DNA of 64,000 nucleotides, taken from Azospirillum sp. 47_25 (GTDB taxonomy: Bacteria; Pseudomonadota; Alphaproteobacteria; RF32; CAG-239). Position numbers and translations under genes: made by a program. Positions 53,314 through 63,700 of the stretch are shown one piece after another. Positions within the stretch are counted from its first letter, which is position 1. Each line of letters begins with the position of its first letter. The DNA lies in the NCBI GenBank assembly GCA_001917125.1, contig MNTU01000044.1, positions 1 to 64,000 on the forward strand, read 5' to 3'. The notes below the pieces were generated by a model. It did not search any database and was not told where the DNA came from. It worked only from the letters and a program-made list of their open reading frames with translations.

Positions 53314-53682
53314 TTATTTGCCGGCTCGTCCGTAAGAGTCCTCATAACGGATAATGTCGTTCTCGTCCAGATTGTCTCCGGTTTGAACTTCGATGAATTC
53401 CATCATGTCGTTCGTGTCGTTTTGAATCCGGTGTTTGGTTTGGGCCGGAATAAAGACGGCGTCATTGGCTTTTTTGAACAGCTTGTCCTCGCCCAGGGTG
53501 ACAACGGCTTCGCCTTTGATGATAATCCAGTGCTCGTCGCGGAAGTTGTGTGACTGCAGGGAAAGGATGTTTCCCGGCGTTACGCAGATTCTTTTAACGC
53601 AGAAACCGTTGCCCGCGTCCAGAACTTCCCATGTTCCCCACGGTCTGGTGTCACGGTCGCCTTTTTGATAATTGTTACTCAT
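53314..53682 (-). CDS. Cupin protein, mannose-6-phosphate isomerase type II-like
   Basis: 122 aa. The cupin core is SLQSHNFRDEHWIIIKGEA and PAQTKHRIQND, as in the C-terminal domain of bifunctional ManC/ManA-II proteins. The N-terminal RPWGTWEVLDAGNGFCVKRI is also typical. It may isomerise mannose-6-phosphate or bind a sugar-phosphate. It stands alone without the guanylyltransferase part. Confidence 0.8.
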   Translation of the reverse strand: MSNNYQKGDRDTRPWGTWEVLDAGNGFCVKRICVTPGNILSLQSHNFRDEHWIIIKGEAVVTLGEDKLFKKANDAVFIPAQTKHRIQNDTNDMMEFIEVQTGDNLDENDIIRYEDSYGRAGK

Positions 53683-53790
53683 AATTTTCTCTGTTAATTA
53701 TTAAAATAAAATAAGATTATTCTTGATGAAAAGATATAGATATTATATAAAAAATCAAGTTGAATTTTTTTTAGGCAATTGGATAAAATT

Positions 53791-56058
53791 ATGCAGTCAC
53801 CCGCCATTAACCAGGCTATGGACATTCTGAAATTATTGCGTCAGGTTACTGAAAGCCCCGATGAAGTCCCCGTCAAGCTGTCTAAAATCATCCGTATTAT
53901 TGCCGAGCAGACTTCTTCTGACGCGGCTTCCGTTTATTTTGCCGTCGATGACAATTATCTGGAGCTTTTTGCCTCATACGGCCTGAACGAAACTGCCGAA
54001 CACAAGCTGACTATCCGTTTCGGTGAAGGGCTGATCGGCGAAGTGGCCAAAAACAACCGCTCTTTATCATCGGCCGATGCTGCCAAACATCCGAAATTTG
54101 CCTACAAAGCCGAACTCGGGGAAGATGCTTATCATGCCTTTCTCGGCGTTCCGCTGATTCGCTGGAACCGGGCCATCGGCGTTTTGGTCGTGCAGAAAAA
54201 AGAGGTTCACGAATATTCGCAGACTGAAATCGAAATTCTGGAAACCGTTGCCATGGTTTTGTCTGAGGTTTTCTCTTCCGAAGAGGTTTCCAATTATAAA
54301 AAAACGCTGATTAAAGAACGCGGACTGACCGCACGGGAACGCATCAAGGGAATCAGTCTGAGCAAAGGCTATGGGCTGGGACAGGCGATTATTCACCGCC
54401 GCCGTCAGGCTGTCAGCAAAATTTTTGCTGAAGACAAAGAAAAAGAACTGCAGCGTTTGGAAACCGCCCACCGGCAGATGAACGCCGACCTGGATGAAAA
54501 GCTGAACGCCACCAAACTCGGCATCGGCGAACATGTTGACATTCTTGATGCTTATCGGATGTTTGCCAAAGACAAAGGCTGGTATAAAAAAATTGCCGAC
54601 AATGTTAATTCGGGCTTAACTGCGGAAGCGGCGGTCGAGCGCGCTTATGAAGACATGTGGAACCGTCTGTCGGCCACGAATGACCAATATCTCAAAGAGC
54701 GTCTGCACGACCTGCGCGATGTGGCCGACCGTTTGCAAAACTATCTCAGCGGCGATTATTGCCGGGCCTGCGAGGTTGTCAACAGCCGGGACATCGTCGT
54801 CGTTGCCCAAACCATGGGGCCGGCGGATCTGATGGATTATGACTATAATAAAATCCGCGGTTTGATTATTGAAGACGGTACGCCGACCATGCACGTGGCC
54901 ATTGTTGCCAAAGCGTTGAATATTCCGGTTATTGCCAAAATCAAAGGCGTGTTTAACGATATTAAAACCGGGGACAATCTGGCGGTTGACGGCAACGAAG
55001 GTTATGTTTATATCAATCCGAACCAAAGCGTGCTGGAAAAATTCCGCGCCAAAATTGCCGAAAAGCAAAAGCTGCTGGCCCGTTTGGCCGAGTTGAAAAA
55101 ACTTCCCTCCAAAACCCTTGACGGCGTGCGTATCGGGTTATATCTCAATGTCGGCCTGTCTTTTGATTTGGACTATATCGAAACCACCAACTGCGACGGC
55201 ATCGGTCTGTATCGTACCGAAATTCCTTTTATGGCTTCTGATGTGATGCCTAATGTGGAACGTCAGATTTCCTATTACAAGGAACTGATGGATCGCGCCG
55301 GCAACAAAAAGGTTATTTTCCGCAGCCTTGATGTCGGTTCCGACAAACTGTTGCCTTACTGGAGCGCCATGGGTGAGGAGAACCCGGCCATCGGCTGGCG
55401 TTCGATTCGCATTACGCTTGACCGTCGGGCAATTCTGCGCAAACAGGTGCGTGCGTTTCTGCGCGCCGCAGCCGGCAAAGAATTGAATGTTATGTTTCCG
55501 ATGATTTCCGATGTTTCGGAATTTGAAGAAGCCAAAGAAACGCTGCTGATTGAACTGGAAAAGGAAAAACGCCGCGGCACGCCCATCCCTTCCAGAGTTA
55601 ATGTCGGCCTGATGATTGAAGTGCCTTCAATCGTTTTCCAGTTGGAAGACGTTTTGAAACAGGCCGACTTCATTTCCATCGGCACCAATGATCTGGCGCA
55701 GTTTACCTTTGCCTGCGATCGCGGCAATCCGCGCCTGACCGAACGTTATGACGTTCTTTCTTCGCCTTTTCTCAAACTGATGGGCGATATTGTCGCCAAG
55801 GCGGATGCCGCCGGCGTTTATTGCTCTGTCTGCGGCGAAATGGCCTCCAATCCGATTGAGGCCATGGCGCTCATCGGGCTGGGCTACCGCAACCTTTCGG
55901 CCTCCGGGTCGTCTTACGGCCGGGTTAAGTCGATGATTCGTTCGGTCAATGCCGCCGAAGTCAGTGACTATGTGAAAAGTTTATTGAAATCTCAAAAAAG
56001 GACTTTACGTCCGCAATTAATGGCCTATGCTTATGACCATGGTATTGAAATCTATTAA
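53791..56058 (+). CDS. ptsP: PTS enzyme I-Ntr (PtsP)
   Basis: 755 aa from ATG 53791. The N-terminal GAF domain (about 15–165) is followed by the HPr-binding and phospho-His domain, with the active His368 in DGTPTMHVAIVAKALNIPVI, and the PEP-binding barrel with IGLYRTEIPFM, FRSLDVGSDK, SIGTNDLAQFT and VCGEMAS. It passes phosphate from PEP to NPr in the regulatory nitrogen PTS. Other ptsNtr genes are not in the window. Confidence 0.94.
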   Translation: MQSPAINQAMDILKLLRQVTESPDEVPVKLSKIIRIIAEQTSSDAASVYFAVDDNYLELFASYGLNETAEHKLTIRFGEGLIGEVAKNNRSLSSADAAKHPKFAYKAELGEDAYHAFLGVPLIRWNRAIGVLVVQKKEVHEYSQTEIEILETVAMVLSEVFSSEEVSNYKKTLIKERGLTARERIKGISLSKGYGLGQAIIHRRRQAVSKIFAEDKEKELQRLETAHRQMNADLDEKLNATKLGIGEHVDILDAYRMFAKDKGWYKKIADNVNSGLTAEAAVERAYEDMWNRLSATNDQYLKERLHDLRDVADRLQNYLSGDYCRACEVVNSRDIVVVAQTMGPADLMDYDYNKIRGLIIEDGTPTMHVAIVAKALNIPVIAKIKGVFNDIKTGDNLAVDGNEGYVYINPNQSVLEKFRAKIAEKQKLLARLAELKKLPSKTLDGVRIGLYLNVGLSFDLDYIETTNCDGIGLYRTEIPFMASDVMPNVERQISYYKELMDRAGNKKVIFRSLDVGSDKLLPYWSAMGEENPAIGWRSIRITLDRRAILRKQVRAFLRAAAGKELNVMFPMISDVSEFEEAKETLLIELEKEKRRGTPIPSRVNVGLMIEVPSIVFQLEDVLKQADFISIGTNDLAQFTFACDRGNPRLTERYDVLSSPFLKLMGDIVAKADAAGVYCSVCGEMASNPIEAMALIGLGYRNLSASGSSYGRVKSMIRSVNAAEVSDYVKSLLKSQKRTLRPQLMAYAYDHGIEIY

Positions 56059-56122
56059 AAACTGTGGTTCAATAACCGGCAGATTCGCAAATCATACTTA
56101 ATGACATTAAAGGGATAAAACC

Positions 56123-57160
56123 GTGAAAAAGGAAATCAGAAAAGAAAAAGACACCGCTGCGGAAAATGCTTCCCCCGCCGCTCAGTCCGACGTAAAGGAA
56201 AAAATGTCTGAGAATGAGGGAAAAGTCGGCGGCATGCTTCATGATGCACGCCTTAAAAAAGGCCTTAAAATCGAAGATATTGCCAAAGAGCTTTATATTC
56301 GTCCGGCTTATCTGGAAGCCATTGAAAGCAGTAATTATGATGAAATTCCCGAACCGCCGTACGGGGTTGGTTTTATCCGTACTTATGCAGAATTTCTGGG
56401 GCTGAATTCTGCCCGCGTGGTTCAGCTGTTTAAGGAAGAGACCGATGCCAATGCTCAGGCTGATGACCTTTATGTGCTTGAACCTCAGGCCGAAGCGACC
56501 GTTCCCAACAAAAAATATCTGTTAATCAGTCTGGCTGCCGTTGCTCTGCTCTATGCAGCCTGGTTTGCCTATAACGAGAGTCAGAATGCCGTCGTTGAAG
56601 AACCTGTTGCCGAGGAAGTCTTGACCGATGTTTCCGCGCCGGCGGATGATTTTCCTCTTCAGGTGGAAGATTTTGCCACCTTGGACGAAACTGTTCCTCC
56701 CGCAGATGAAAATGAAATTGCCGTCGTTGATGTGACGACGGCTGCTCCGGTTGAATCTTCGCCGCAGGTAACGGTCAGCGAAGCCAGCTTTGTTGAGCCG
56801 GAAACTCCTGCCGTTCAGCCGGAAACACCGGCAGTTGAAACTCCTGCCCCGGCGGAAGCGGCACAGCCCGCAGCCGAAGCCGAAAAAGCCCCCGTGGTTG
56901 ATACCAAGGCCGGTTCCCGCGTTCTTTTGAAGATTAACAAAGAAACCTGGGTTGAAGTTAAAGACCAGGACAAACTGTGGATCAGCAAGGTGCTCCAGCC
57001 GGGTGACACTTACAAAGTTCCTGCCGGCAGCGGCAAGATTCTTTCCGTCGGCCGGGTAGATGCGGTAGAAGTCCTGATTGACGGCAAAGTCGTGCCGGTT
57101 GTTTCTGCCGCCAAGAAAACCGGTATTGCACTCGACAAGTTTCTTGACGCAAACCATTAG
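56123..57160 (+). CDS. rodZ: RodZ-like HTH/DUF4115 membrane protein
   Basis: A 345-aa protein. A cytoplasmic HTH (about 38–100, with LHDARLKKGLKIEDIAKELYI and PPYGVGFIRTYAEFLGL) is followed by a membrane segment (131–150). A long Pro/Glu/Ala-rich periplasmic linker leads to a C-terminal DUF4115 beta domain (WVEVKDQDKLWISKVLQPGD). RodZ links MreB to the cell wall machinery. The order rodZ–ispG–hisS is common in alphaproteobacteria. Confidence 0.88.
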   Translation: MKKEIRKEKDTAAENASPAAQSDVKEKMSENEGKVGGMLHDARLKKGLKIEDIAKELYIRPAYLEAIESSNYDEIPEPPYGVGFIRTYAEFLGLNSARVVQLFKEETDANAQADDLYVLEPQAEATVPNKKYLLISLAAVALLYAAWFAYNESQNAVVEEPVAEEVLTDVSAPADDFPLQVEDFATLDETVPPADENEIAVVDVTTAAPVESSPQVTVSEASFVEPETPAVQPETPAVETPAPAEAAQPAAEAEKAPVVDTKAGSRVLLKINKETWVEVKDQDKLWISKVLQPGDTYKVPAGSGKILSVGRVDAVEVLIDGKVVPVVSAAKKTGIALDKFLDANH

Positions 57161-57177
57161 CCCGTCTTCATATTCAG

Positions 57178-57212
57178 GAAAATAGCAGGTTGCCCGCTTG
57201 CTATTTTCCTTT
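57178..57212 (+). terminator. Intrinsic terminator after rodZ
   Basis: GGAAAATAGCA and TGCTATTTTCC arms are followed by TTTTATT. Confidence 0.75.
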
Positions 57213-57262
57213 TATTTATGAAAAATTGAAAACGCCGCAAAAACAAAGAAAAGGACTGTAAT

Positions 57263-58330
57263 ATGGAAAAAATAATTCGTCGCAAATCCCGTCAGATTAT
57301 GGTAGGAAAAGTTGCCGTCGGAGGCGATGCCCCGATTTCGGTTCAGTCTATGACCAATACGCCGACATCCGATGTTAAGGCAACCGTTGAACAAATTCAG
57401 CGTCAGGAACGGGTCGGCTGCGACATCACCCGCTGCTCCTGTCCGGATGAAGCTTCTGCCCGGGCTTTGAAAGAGATAACCAAAGCCGTTGATATCCCGG
57501 TGGTGGCCGACATTCATTTTGATTACCGTCTCGGGCTGCTGGCGGCAGATAACGGCGCTGCCTGCCTGCGGATTAATCCCGGCAACATCGGCGGAGCCGA
57601 CCGCGTAAAAGAAGTTGTCAAAGCGGCCAAGGCAAACGGCTGCTCGATTCGTATCGGAGTTAACGGCGGCTCGCTGGATAAACGCCTGCTGGAAAAATAC
57701 GGCGAACCGACTGCCGACGCCATGGTCGAAAGCGCTTTGGAACAGGCAAAAATGCTGGAAGATAATGATTTCTTCGAATTTAAAATCAGCGTTAAATCTT
57801 CTAATACCCTGATGATGATTGACGCTTATCGGAAACTGGCGGCAGCCTGCGATTATCCGCTGCATTTGGGCGTAACCGAGGCCGGCGGTCTGCGTGCCGG
57901 AACCGTGCGTTCGGCAATCGGTATCGGCAGTCTGCTGATGAGCGGCATCGGCGATACGCTGCGCGTATCCCTGACGGCCGATGTTGAAGAAGAAGTCAAA
58001 GCCGGTTATGAAATTTTGAAAGCGTTGGATCTCCGACATCGGGGAGTAAGGATAATCTCTTGCCCGACCTGCGCCCGCCGGGGGTATAATGTCCAACAAA
58101 CCGTTGAAGAACTGGAAAAGAGACTGGCTCATATCACCAAACCGCTGACCCTTGCGGTAATGGGCTGCGTGGTGAACGGCCCCGGAGAATCCGCTCATGC
58201 CGATTTCGGCGTCTGCGGCGGCAAAGGCGGCGAGAATATGATTTATGTCGGCGGCAAACCCGACCACAAAGTAAAAAGTGAAAATATTGTTGACGAACTG
58301 GTTCGTCTGGTAGAAGCAAAGGTAAGTTAA
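57263..58330 (+). CDS. ispG: 4-hydroxy-3-methylbut-2-enyl-diphosphate synthase IspG
   Basis: A 355-aa enzyme of the MEP isoprenoid pathway. The barrel contains [18 protein letters not shown] and [15 protein letters not shown]. The Fe-S domain Cys residues are in CPTCARRG and in [12 protein letters not shown]. The [4Fe-4S] cluster must be supplied, for example by the SUF system in this window. AAAGGAC precedes the ATG. hisS starts 1 bp after the stop. Confidence 0.96.
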   Translation: MEKIIRRKSRQIMVGKVAVGGDAPISVQSMTNTPTSDVKATVEQIQRQERVGCDITRCSCPDEASARALKEITKAVDIPVVADIHFDYRLGLLAADNGAACLRINPGNIGGADRVKEVVKAAKANGCSIRIGVNGGSLDKRLLEKYGEPTADAMVESALEQAKMLEDNDFFEFKISVKSSNTLMMIDAYRKLAAACDYPLHLGVTEAGGLRAGTVRSAIGIGSLLMSGIGDTLRVSLTADVEEEVKAGYEILKALDLRHRGVRIISCPTCARRGYNVQQTVEELEKRLAHITKPLTLAVMGCVVNGPGESAHADFGVCGGKGGENMIYVGGKPDHKVKSENIVDELVRLVEAKVS

Positions 58331-58331
58331 A

Positions 58332-59567
58332 ATGGCTAAAATTCAAAATGTGCGCGGTACGTATGATCTCTATGGCGAGGCAAAGCGCAAAACCAAAAAA
58401 GTGATTGCCACCGGTGGCGAAATTGTCGAGAAATACGGCTTTGAAGAAATTGAAACTCCGATTTTCGAGTTTACCGAAGTTTTTTCCCGCAATCTCGGTG
58501 ACACTTCTGATATCGTAACCAAAGAAATGTATTGTTTTCAGGATCGCGGCGGCGAAAGCCTGACCCTGCGTCCGGAAGGTACCGCCGGTGTTGTCCGTTC
58601 GTTTATCTCTGAGGGGATGCAGCAGAACCTTCCGGTAAAACTCTATTATGCCGGGCCGATGTTTCGTTACGAACGTCCGCAGAAAGGGCGTCAGCGCCAG
58701 TTTACCCAGTTTGGCGTTGAACTTCTTGGTGTCGAAAATCCGCAGGCGGATATTGAAGTTATTTCCATGGCCTATGAGTTTGTTGAAAAATTAGGCCTGG
58801 CCGGCAGTGTGACTGTTGAAATTAACTCTTTGGGCGACCAGGAAAGCCGTGATGCCTATCGTACCAAACTGGTGGCTTATTTGCAGGAACACTATGATGA
58901 GCTGTCGGAGGACAGCAAAGCCCGCCTGGAAAAAAATCCGCTGCGCGTGCTTGATTCCAAAGAAGACTGCGATAAAAAAGTAGTCGAAAATGCACCGTTG
59001 TATAAAGACAGTTTGAATGAAGCCTCGACTTCTTTCTTTAATCAGGTCTTGACCGGATTGGATAAATTGGGTATTAAATACCGCGTCAATAACCGTCTGG
59101 TGCGCGGGCTGGATTATTATTCCCACACCGTTTTTGAATTGGTGACCGATAAGCTGGGCGCTCAGGGAACGGTTTTGGCCGGCGGCCGCTATGACGGTTT
59201 GGTCGAACAGATGGGCGGCGGCAAAGTCGCCGGCATCGGTTGGGCCTGCGGGGTCGAGCGTTTAAGCATGTTGCTTGAAGCCGATGTTTCGTTGCCGCGC
59301 CCGGTAGCGGTTATTCCGGTAACCGAAGATGTTAATTTGCAGGCCGTCGAAATTGCTTATCGTCTGCGCAAAGCCGGTTTCAGCGTTGACCAGAGTTACG
59401 GCGGCAATATGAAAAAGCGGATGATAAAAGCCAATAAGGCAAATGCGTTTGCAGCGGTAATCGTCGGACCCGACGAACTGGAAAACGGTGAAGTTACCGT
59501 TAAAAACCTCGACAGCGGCGAGCAGAAAACCGTTGCTTTGAATAATATTGAAAAGGAAATAAATTAA
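58332..59567 (+). CDS. hisS: Histidyl-tRNA synthetase
   Basis: A 411-aa class II synthetase charging tRNA-His. Motif 1 region is [16 protein letters not shown], motif 2 is [22 protein letters not shown], and the His-binding motifs are [14 protein letters not shown] and [14 protein letters not shown]. The C-terminal anticodon-binding domain is complete. Its stop shares a base with the prfA start. Confidence 0.97.
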   Translation: MAKIQNVRGTYDLYGEAKRKTKKVIATGGEIVEKYGFEEIETPIFEFTEVFSRNLGDTSDIVTKEMYCFQDRGGESLTLRPEGTAGVVRSFISEGMQQNLPVKLYYAGPMFRYERPQKGRQRQFTQFGVELLGVENPQADIEVISMAYEFVEKLGLAGSVTVEINSLGDQESRDAYRTKLVAYLQEHYDELSEDSKARLEKNPLRVLDSKEDCDKKVVENAPLYKDSLNEASTSFFNQVLTGLDKLGIKYRVNNRLVRGLDYYSHTVFELVTDKLGAQGTVLAGGRYDGLVEQMGGGKVAGIGWACGVERLSMLLEADVSLPRPVAVIPVTEDVNLQAVEIAYRLRKAGFSVDQSYGGNMKKRMIKANKANAFAAVIVGPDELENGEVTVKNLDSGEQKTVALNNIEKEIN

Positions 59568-60643
59568 TGGCCTCTTTTGCTGAAAAACTGGCGAATGTGG
59601 TAAGCCGCCACGATGAAATTTCGGCTTTGCTGTCTTCTCCCGACGTCGGTGCCGACGATTTGGTGCGCATGAATAAGGAATTGGCGGCCTTAACCCCGGT
59701 AGTGGAAGCAATACATGAATATAATCATGCCGAAAAAAATATGGCCGATGCCAAGGCGATGATGGATGATTCCTCGCTGGATAAGGAAATGCGCGAAATG
59801 GCCGAAGCCGAATTTTACGAGCTGAAAGAAAAGCTGCCGGAACTGGAAAAGCAGATTAAAATTCTTCTGCTGCCCAAAGATGCCGAAGACGAAAAAAACG
59901 CGATTCTCGAAATTCGTGCCGGCACCGGCGGTGATGAAGCCGCTTTGTTCGGAACCGTGCTGTTTGAAATGTATCAACGCTATTCGGCTTTGCAGGGCTG
60001 GAAATTTGAAACCATTGACGTGGATGAAAACGGCCTGGGCGGCTACAAGCAGGCAACCGCCAAAATCACCGGCAAAGATGTTTTTGCCAAATTAAAATTT
60101 GAGTCCGGCGCACACCGTGTACAGCGAGTGCCGGTAACGGAATCGCAGGGGCGGGTGCACACGTCGGCCGCTACCGTAGCCGTTCTGCCCGAGATTGAAG
60201 AAGTTGATATGTACATCAATCCGGCTGATTTGAAAATTGACGTTTACCGCGCCTCGGGAGCCGGCGGACAGCACGTTAACCGGACGGAATCCGCCGTTCG
60301 CATTACGCATATTCCCACCGGGGTTGTCGTACAGTGTCAGGATGACCGTTCGCAGTATAAAAATAAGGAAAAGGCGATGAACCACCTGCGGGCCAAGTTG
60401 TATGACTTGCAGAAATCGACCATTGACAAAGAATATTCCGAACGCCGCAAGTTGCAAGTCGGTTCCGGTGACCGTTCCGAACGGATTCGCACCTATAACT
60501 ATCCGCAGGGGCGGGTAACCGACCATCGGATTAACCTTACTTTGTATAAATTGGACGAAGTGGTTTCCGGCGATGCTCTGGGCGAAATTATCGATGCTCT
60601 GGTCATGGAAGACCAGGCAGAACGTCTGGCTGAACTGGATTAA
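59567..60643 (+). CDS. prfA: Peptide chain release factor 1
   Basis: A 358-aa factor for termination at UAA and UAG codons. The GGQ motif is in [20 protein letters not shown], and flanking RF1 sequences [22 protein letters not shown] and [20 protein letters not shown] ([18 protein letters not shown]) are present. The ATG overlaps the hisS TAA by 1 base. The methyltransferase prmC, which often follows prfA, is not next to it here. Confidence 0.97.
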   Translation: MASFAEKLANVVSRHDEISALLSSPDVGADDLVRMNKELAALTPVVEAIHEYNHAEKNMADAKAMMDDSSLDKEMREMAEAEFYELKEKLPELEKQIKILLLPKDAEDEKNAILEIRAGTGGDEAALFGTVLFEMYQRYSALQGWKFETIDVDENGLGGYKQATAKITGKDVFAKLKFESGAHRVQRVPVTESQGRVHTSAATVAVLPEIEEVDMYINPADLKIDVYRASGAGGQHVNRTESAVRITHIPTGVVVQCQDDRSQYKNKEKAMNHLRAKLYDLQKSTIDKEYSERRKLQVGSGDRSERIRTYNYPQGRVTDHRINLTLYKLDEVVSGDALGEIIDALVMEDQAERLAELD

Positions 60644-60732
60644 AAACGGTAAATCCAAACGCTCGGAAACCGGCGGGGCAGGGATGAACTGCCGCCGCCG
60701 CACGATGCTTGTATATGAGTCGCATTTTTTGA

Positions 60733-60761
60733 TTGTGTCAGAAGCGGTTTCCTTTTATGAT
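60733..60761 (+). promoter_or_regulatory. Possible dnaE promoter
   Basis: TTGTGT (60733–60738), 17-base spacer and TATGAT (60756–60761) lie just upstream of dnaE. Confidence 0.3.
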
Positions 60762-60782
60762 AACGACAATTAAGAGGAAAGA

Positions 60783-63700
60783 ATGTCAGAGCCTAAATTT
60801 GTACATTTAAGAGTTCATACCGCCTATTCGTTGTCGGAAGGCGCCATGCAGGTGCCGGCTCTGATTCACAAATGTCATGCTCAGGGCATTGCCGCCATTG
60901 CCGTAACCGACACCGCCAATATGTTTGGCGGCAAGGCTTTTTCCAAATATGCCTCGGAAGAAGGGGTCAAGCCGATTATGGGCTGCCAGTTCTATCTGCG
61001 CAATCCTGATGCCGATGACGTGTTAAAGTCCAAAGGGCGCGTGGTTGAGCCGGATAAAATTATCCTGCTGGTCATGAATGACGAAGGCTATCATAATATT
61101 ATGAAGCTGATGAAAATCGCCTACCTCGACGGTCCAAACCTTGAAAAACCGCAGATTCGCCTGCAAAACCTGCGTGAGCTGAATGCCGGGCTGATTGCCC
61201 TGACCGGTGGTGTTGAAGGGCAGATTGGCCGTTTGCTTCTGGAAAATCGTAAAGATGAAGCCGAAAAAACGCTGGTCGAACTGAAGGAGATTTTCCCCTC
61301 CCGTTTGTATATGGAGATTATGCGCATCGGTCTCGAAACCGAGCAGCGCACTGAGGAAGATTTTATCAATTTGGCCTATAAATATGATATCCCGCTGGTT
61401 GCCACCAACGAAGCATTCTTTTTTGATGCTGATATGTATGAAGCGCATGATGCGCTGGCTTGCATTGCTGCCGGTGAATATGTTGCCAACGATAACCGCA
61501 AAAAGTTTTCGCCCAATAACCGCCTCCGCTCCGAAGCGGAAATGATTGAACTTTTCAGCGACCTGCCGGAAGCGGTCGAAAGCACGGTTCGCATTGCCGA
61601 GCGTTGCAATTATCTTTCCAAAAAAGTTAATCCGCTGCTGCCGATTTTTGAATGTCCGGACGGCAAAACCCAAGATGAATTTATTACCGAAGAGGCCTAT
61701 AAGGGACTTGATGAGCGAATGAAAGCTCAGGTTTATTTTGAGGGAATGACGGCGGAAGAGAAGGCTGAAATTGACGAGCGTTATTATGCCCGCCTTGAAT
61801 ATGAATTGAGCGTTATCAAAAAAATGGGCTTTCCCGGCTACTTCCTGATCGTATCGGACTTCATCCGCTGGTCCAAAGGACATGGCGTGCCGGTCGGTCC
61901 GGGGCGCGGTTCCGGTGCAGGCTCAATCGTGGCTTGGTCTTTAAAAGTAACCGACCTTGATCCGCTGAAACTGGATCTGCTGTTTGAACGTTTCCTTAAT
62001 CCGGAACGTATTAACATGCCGGATTTCGACGTCGATTTCTGTCAGGAAAACCGCTACAAAACCATTGAATATGTGCAGAACAAATACGGTTTTGACCATG
62101 TGGCGCAGATTATTACCTACGGTAAGCTGCAATCCAAAGCGGTGATTCGTGATGTGGCCCGTGTGCTGCAGATGCCCTATGCTCAGGCAGACCGCATCAG
62201 CAAAATGATTCCGCCCGGCGTGCAGGGTAAAAATCCGACCTTGCAGGAATCTCTCGATCAGGTTTCTGAGTTGGAAGAAATGCGTCAAAACGACCCGCAG
62301 GTCAATAAACTGTTTGACATTGCGATGAAACTGGAAGGACTGTATCGCCAGTCCGGTGTCCATGCTGCCGGCGTGGTTATCGGCGACCGCCCGCTTGACC
62401 AGCTGGTTCCGCTTTATAAAGATCCGAAGTCGGATATGCCGGTGACCCAGTATGATATGAAATATGTCGAGGAAACCGGACTGATTAAGTTTGACTTTCT
62501 CGGCCTGAAAACCCTAACCGTGATTAAACGCGCCTGTGACTGGGTTAAAAAAGTGCACGGCGTTGAGCTGGATATGGACAATATCAATCTGGATGACCGC
62601 CCGACCTACGAATTGTTGCAGCGCGGCGATACTTCCGCGGTGTTCCAGTTTGAATCTCCCGGCATGAAAGACGTTCACAAGCAAATCAAGCCTGACCGTT
62701 TTGAAGACCTTATCGCTATCGTTTCCCTCTACCGCCCGGGCCCGATGGACAATATTCCGAGCTATATCAAACGCAAGCACGGGGAAGAAGACATTACTTA
62801 CCTGCATCCGCAGCTGGAGCCGATTCTTAAGGAAACCTACGGCATTATGATTTATCAGGAGCAGGTTATGAACATCGCCCGCGCATTGGGCGGCTACACC
62901 ATGGGCGGTGCGGACAAGCTGCGTAAAGTTATGGGTAAAAAAATGCGCGACGAAATTCCGAAACAGCGCAAAATGTTTACCGAAGGCGCCATTAAAAACG
63001 GCATTGAACAAGCTACGGCCGAAGCAATTTTTGACCAGATGGAAAAGTTCGCTTCTTACGGATTTAACAAGTCACACGCCGCTGCTTATTCGCTGATTTC
63101 TTACCAGACGGCTTATCTGAAAGCGCATTACCCGGTTGAATTCTTGTGCGCGGTTATGTCTCTTGATATTACCAACACCGAGAAACTGCTTCTTTATAAG
63201 GAAGAATGCAAAAAGATGGGTTTTGAGGTGCTGAAGCCTGATATTAACAAATCCGGTGCCGACTTTGCGGTGGAAGACGGCAATATCCGTTATGCCCTGG
63301 GCGCCATTAAAGGCGTCGGTGCCGCCAATATGCAGGCGATTGAAGATGAACGCCGGGCGCACGGCCCTTATAAGGACTTGTCTGATTTCATTCATCGCAC
63401 CGACATCAAGCAGATTAACCGCCGCCAAATGGAACAGCTGGCCAAGGCCGGGGCTTTTGACTGTTTGGATAAAAACCGCGGCAAGATTTTTGCCAACATT
63501 GAAACGATTATGCAGCATATTGCCGCAGCCAGCGAACTGAAGACCAGTTCTCAGGCTTCGCTGTTCGGTACCGAGGAACTACATACCACCGTCAAACTGG
63601 CCGATAAGCCGGATTGGCCGGAGCTGGAAAAGCTGAAACTCGAAGCTGAGGCCGTCGGCTTTTATCTTTCCGCGCACCCGCTCGACAGCTATGCCCGCGG

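Noticed and set aside
60644-60782. A prmC gene after prfA
   Set aside because: Only 139 bp separate prfA and dnaE and no methyltransferase motif is present.
61023-61883. Long minus-strand ORF inside dnaE
   Set aside because: It is the antisense of conserved dnaE coding sequence and has no recognisable domain; similar antisense frames occur in hisS, ispG, sufS and sucC-like genes.
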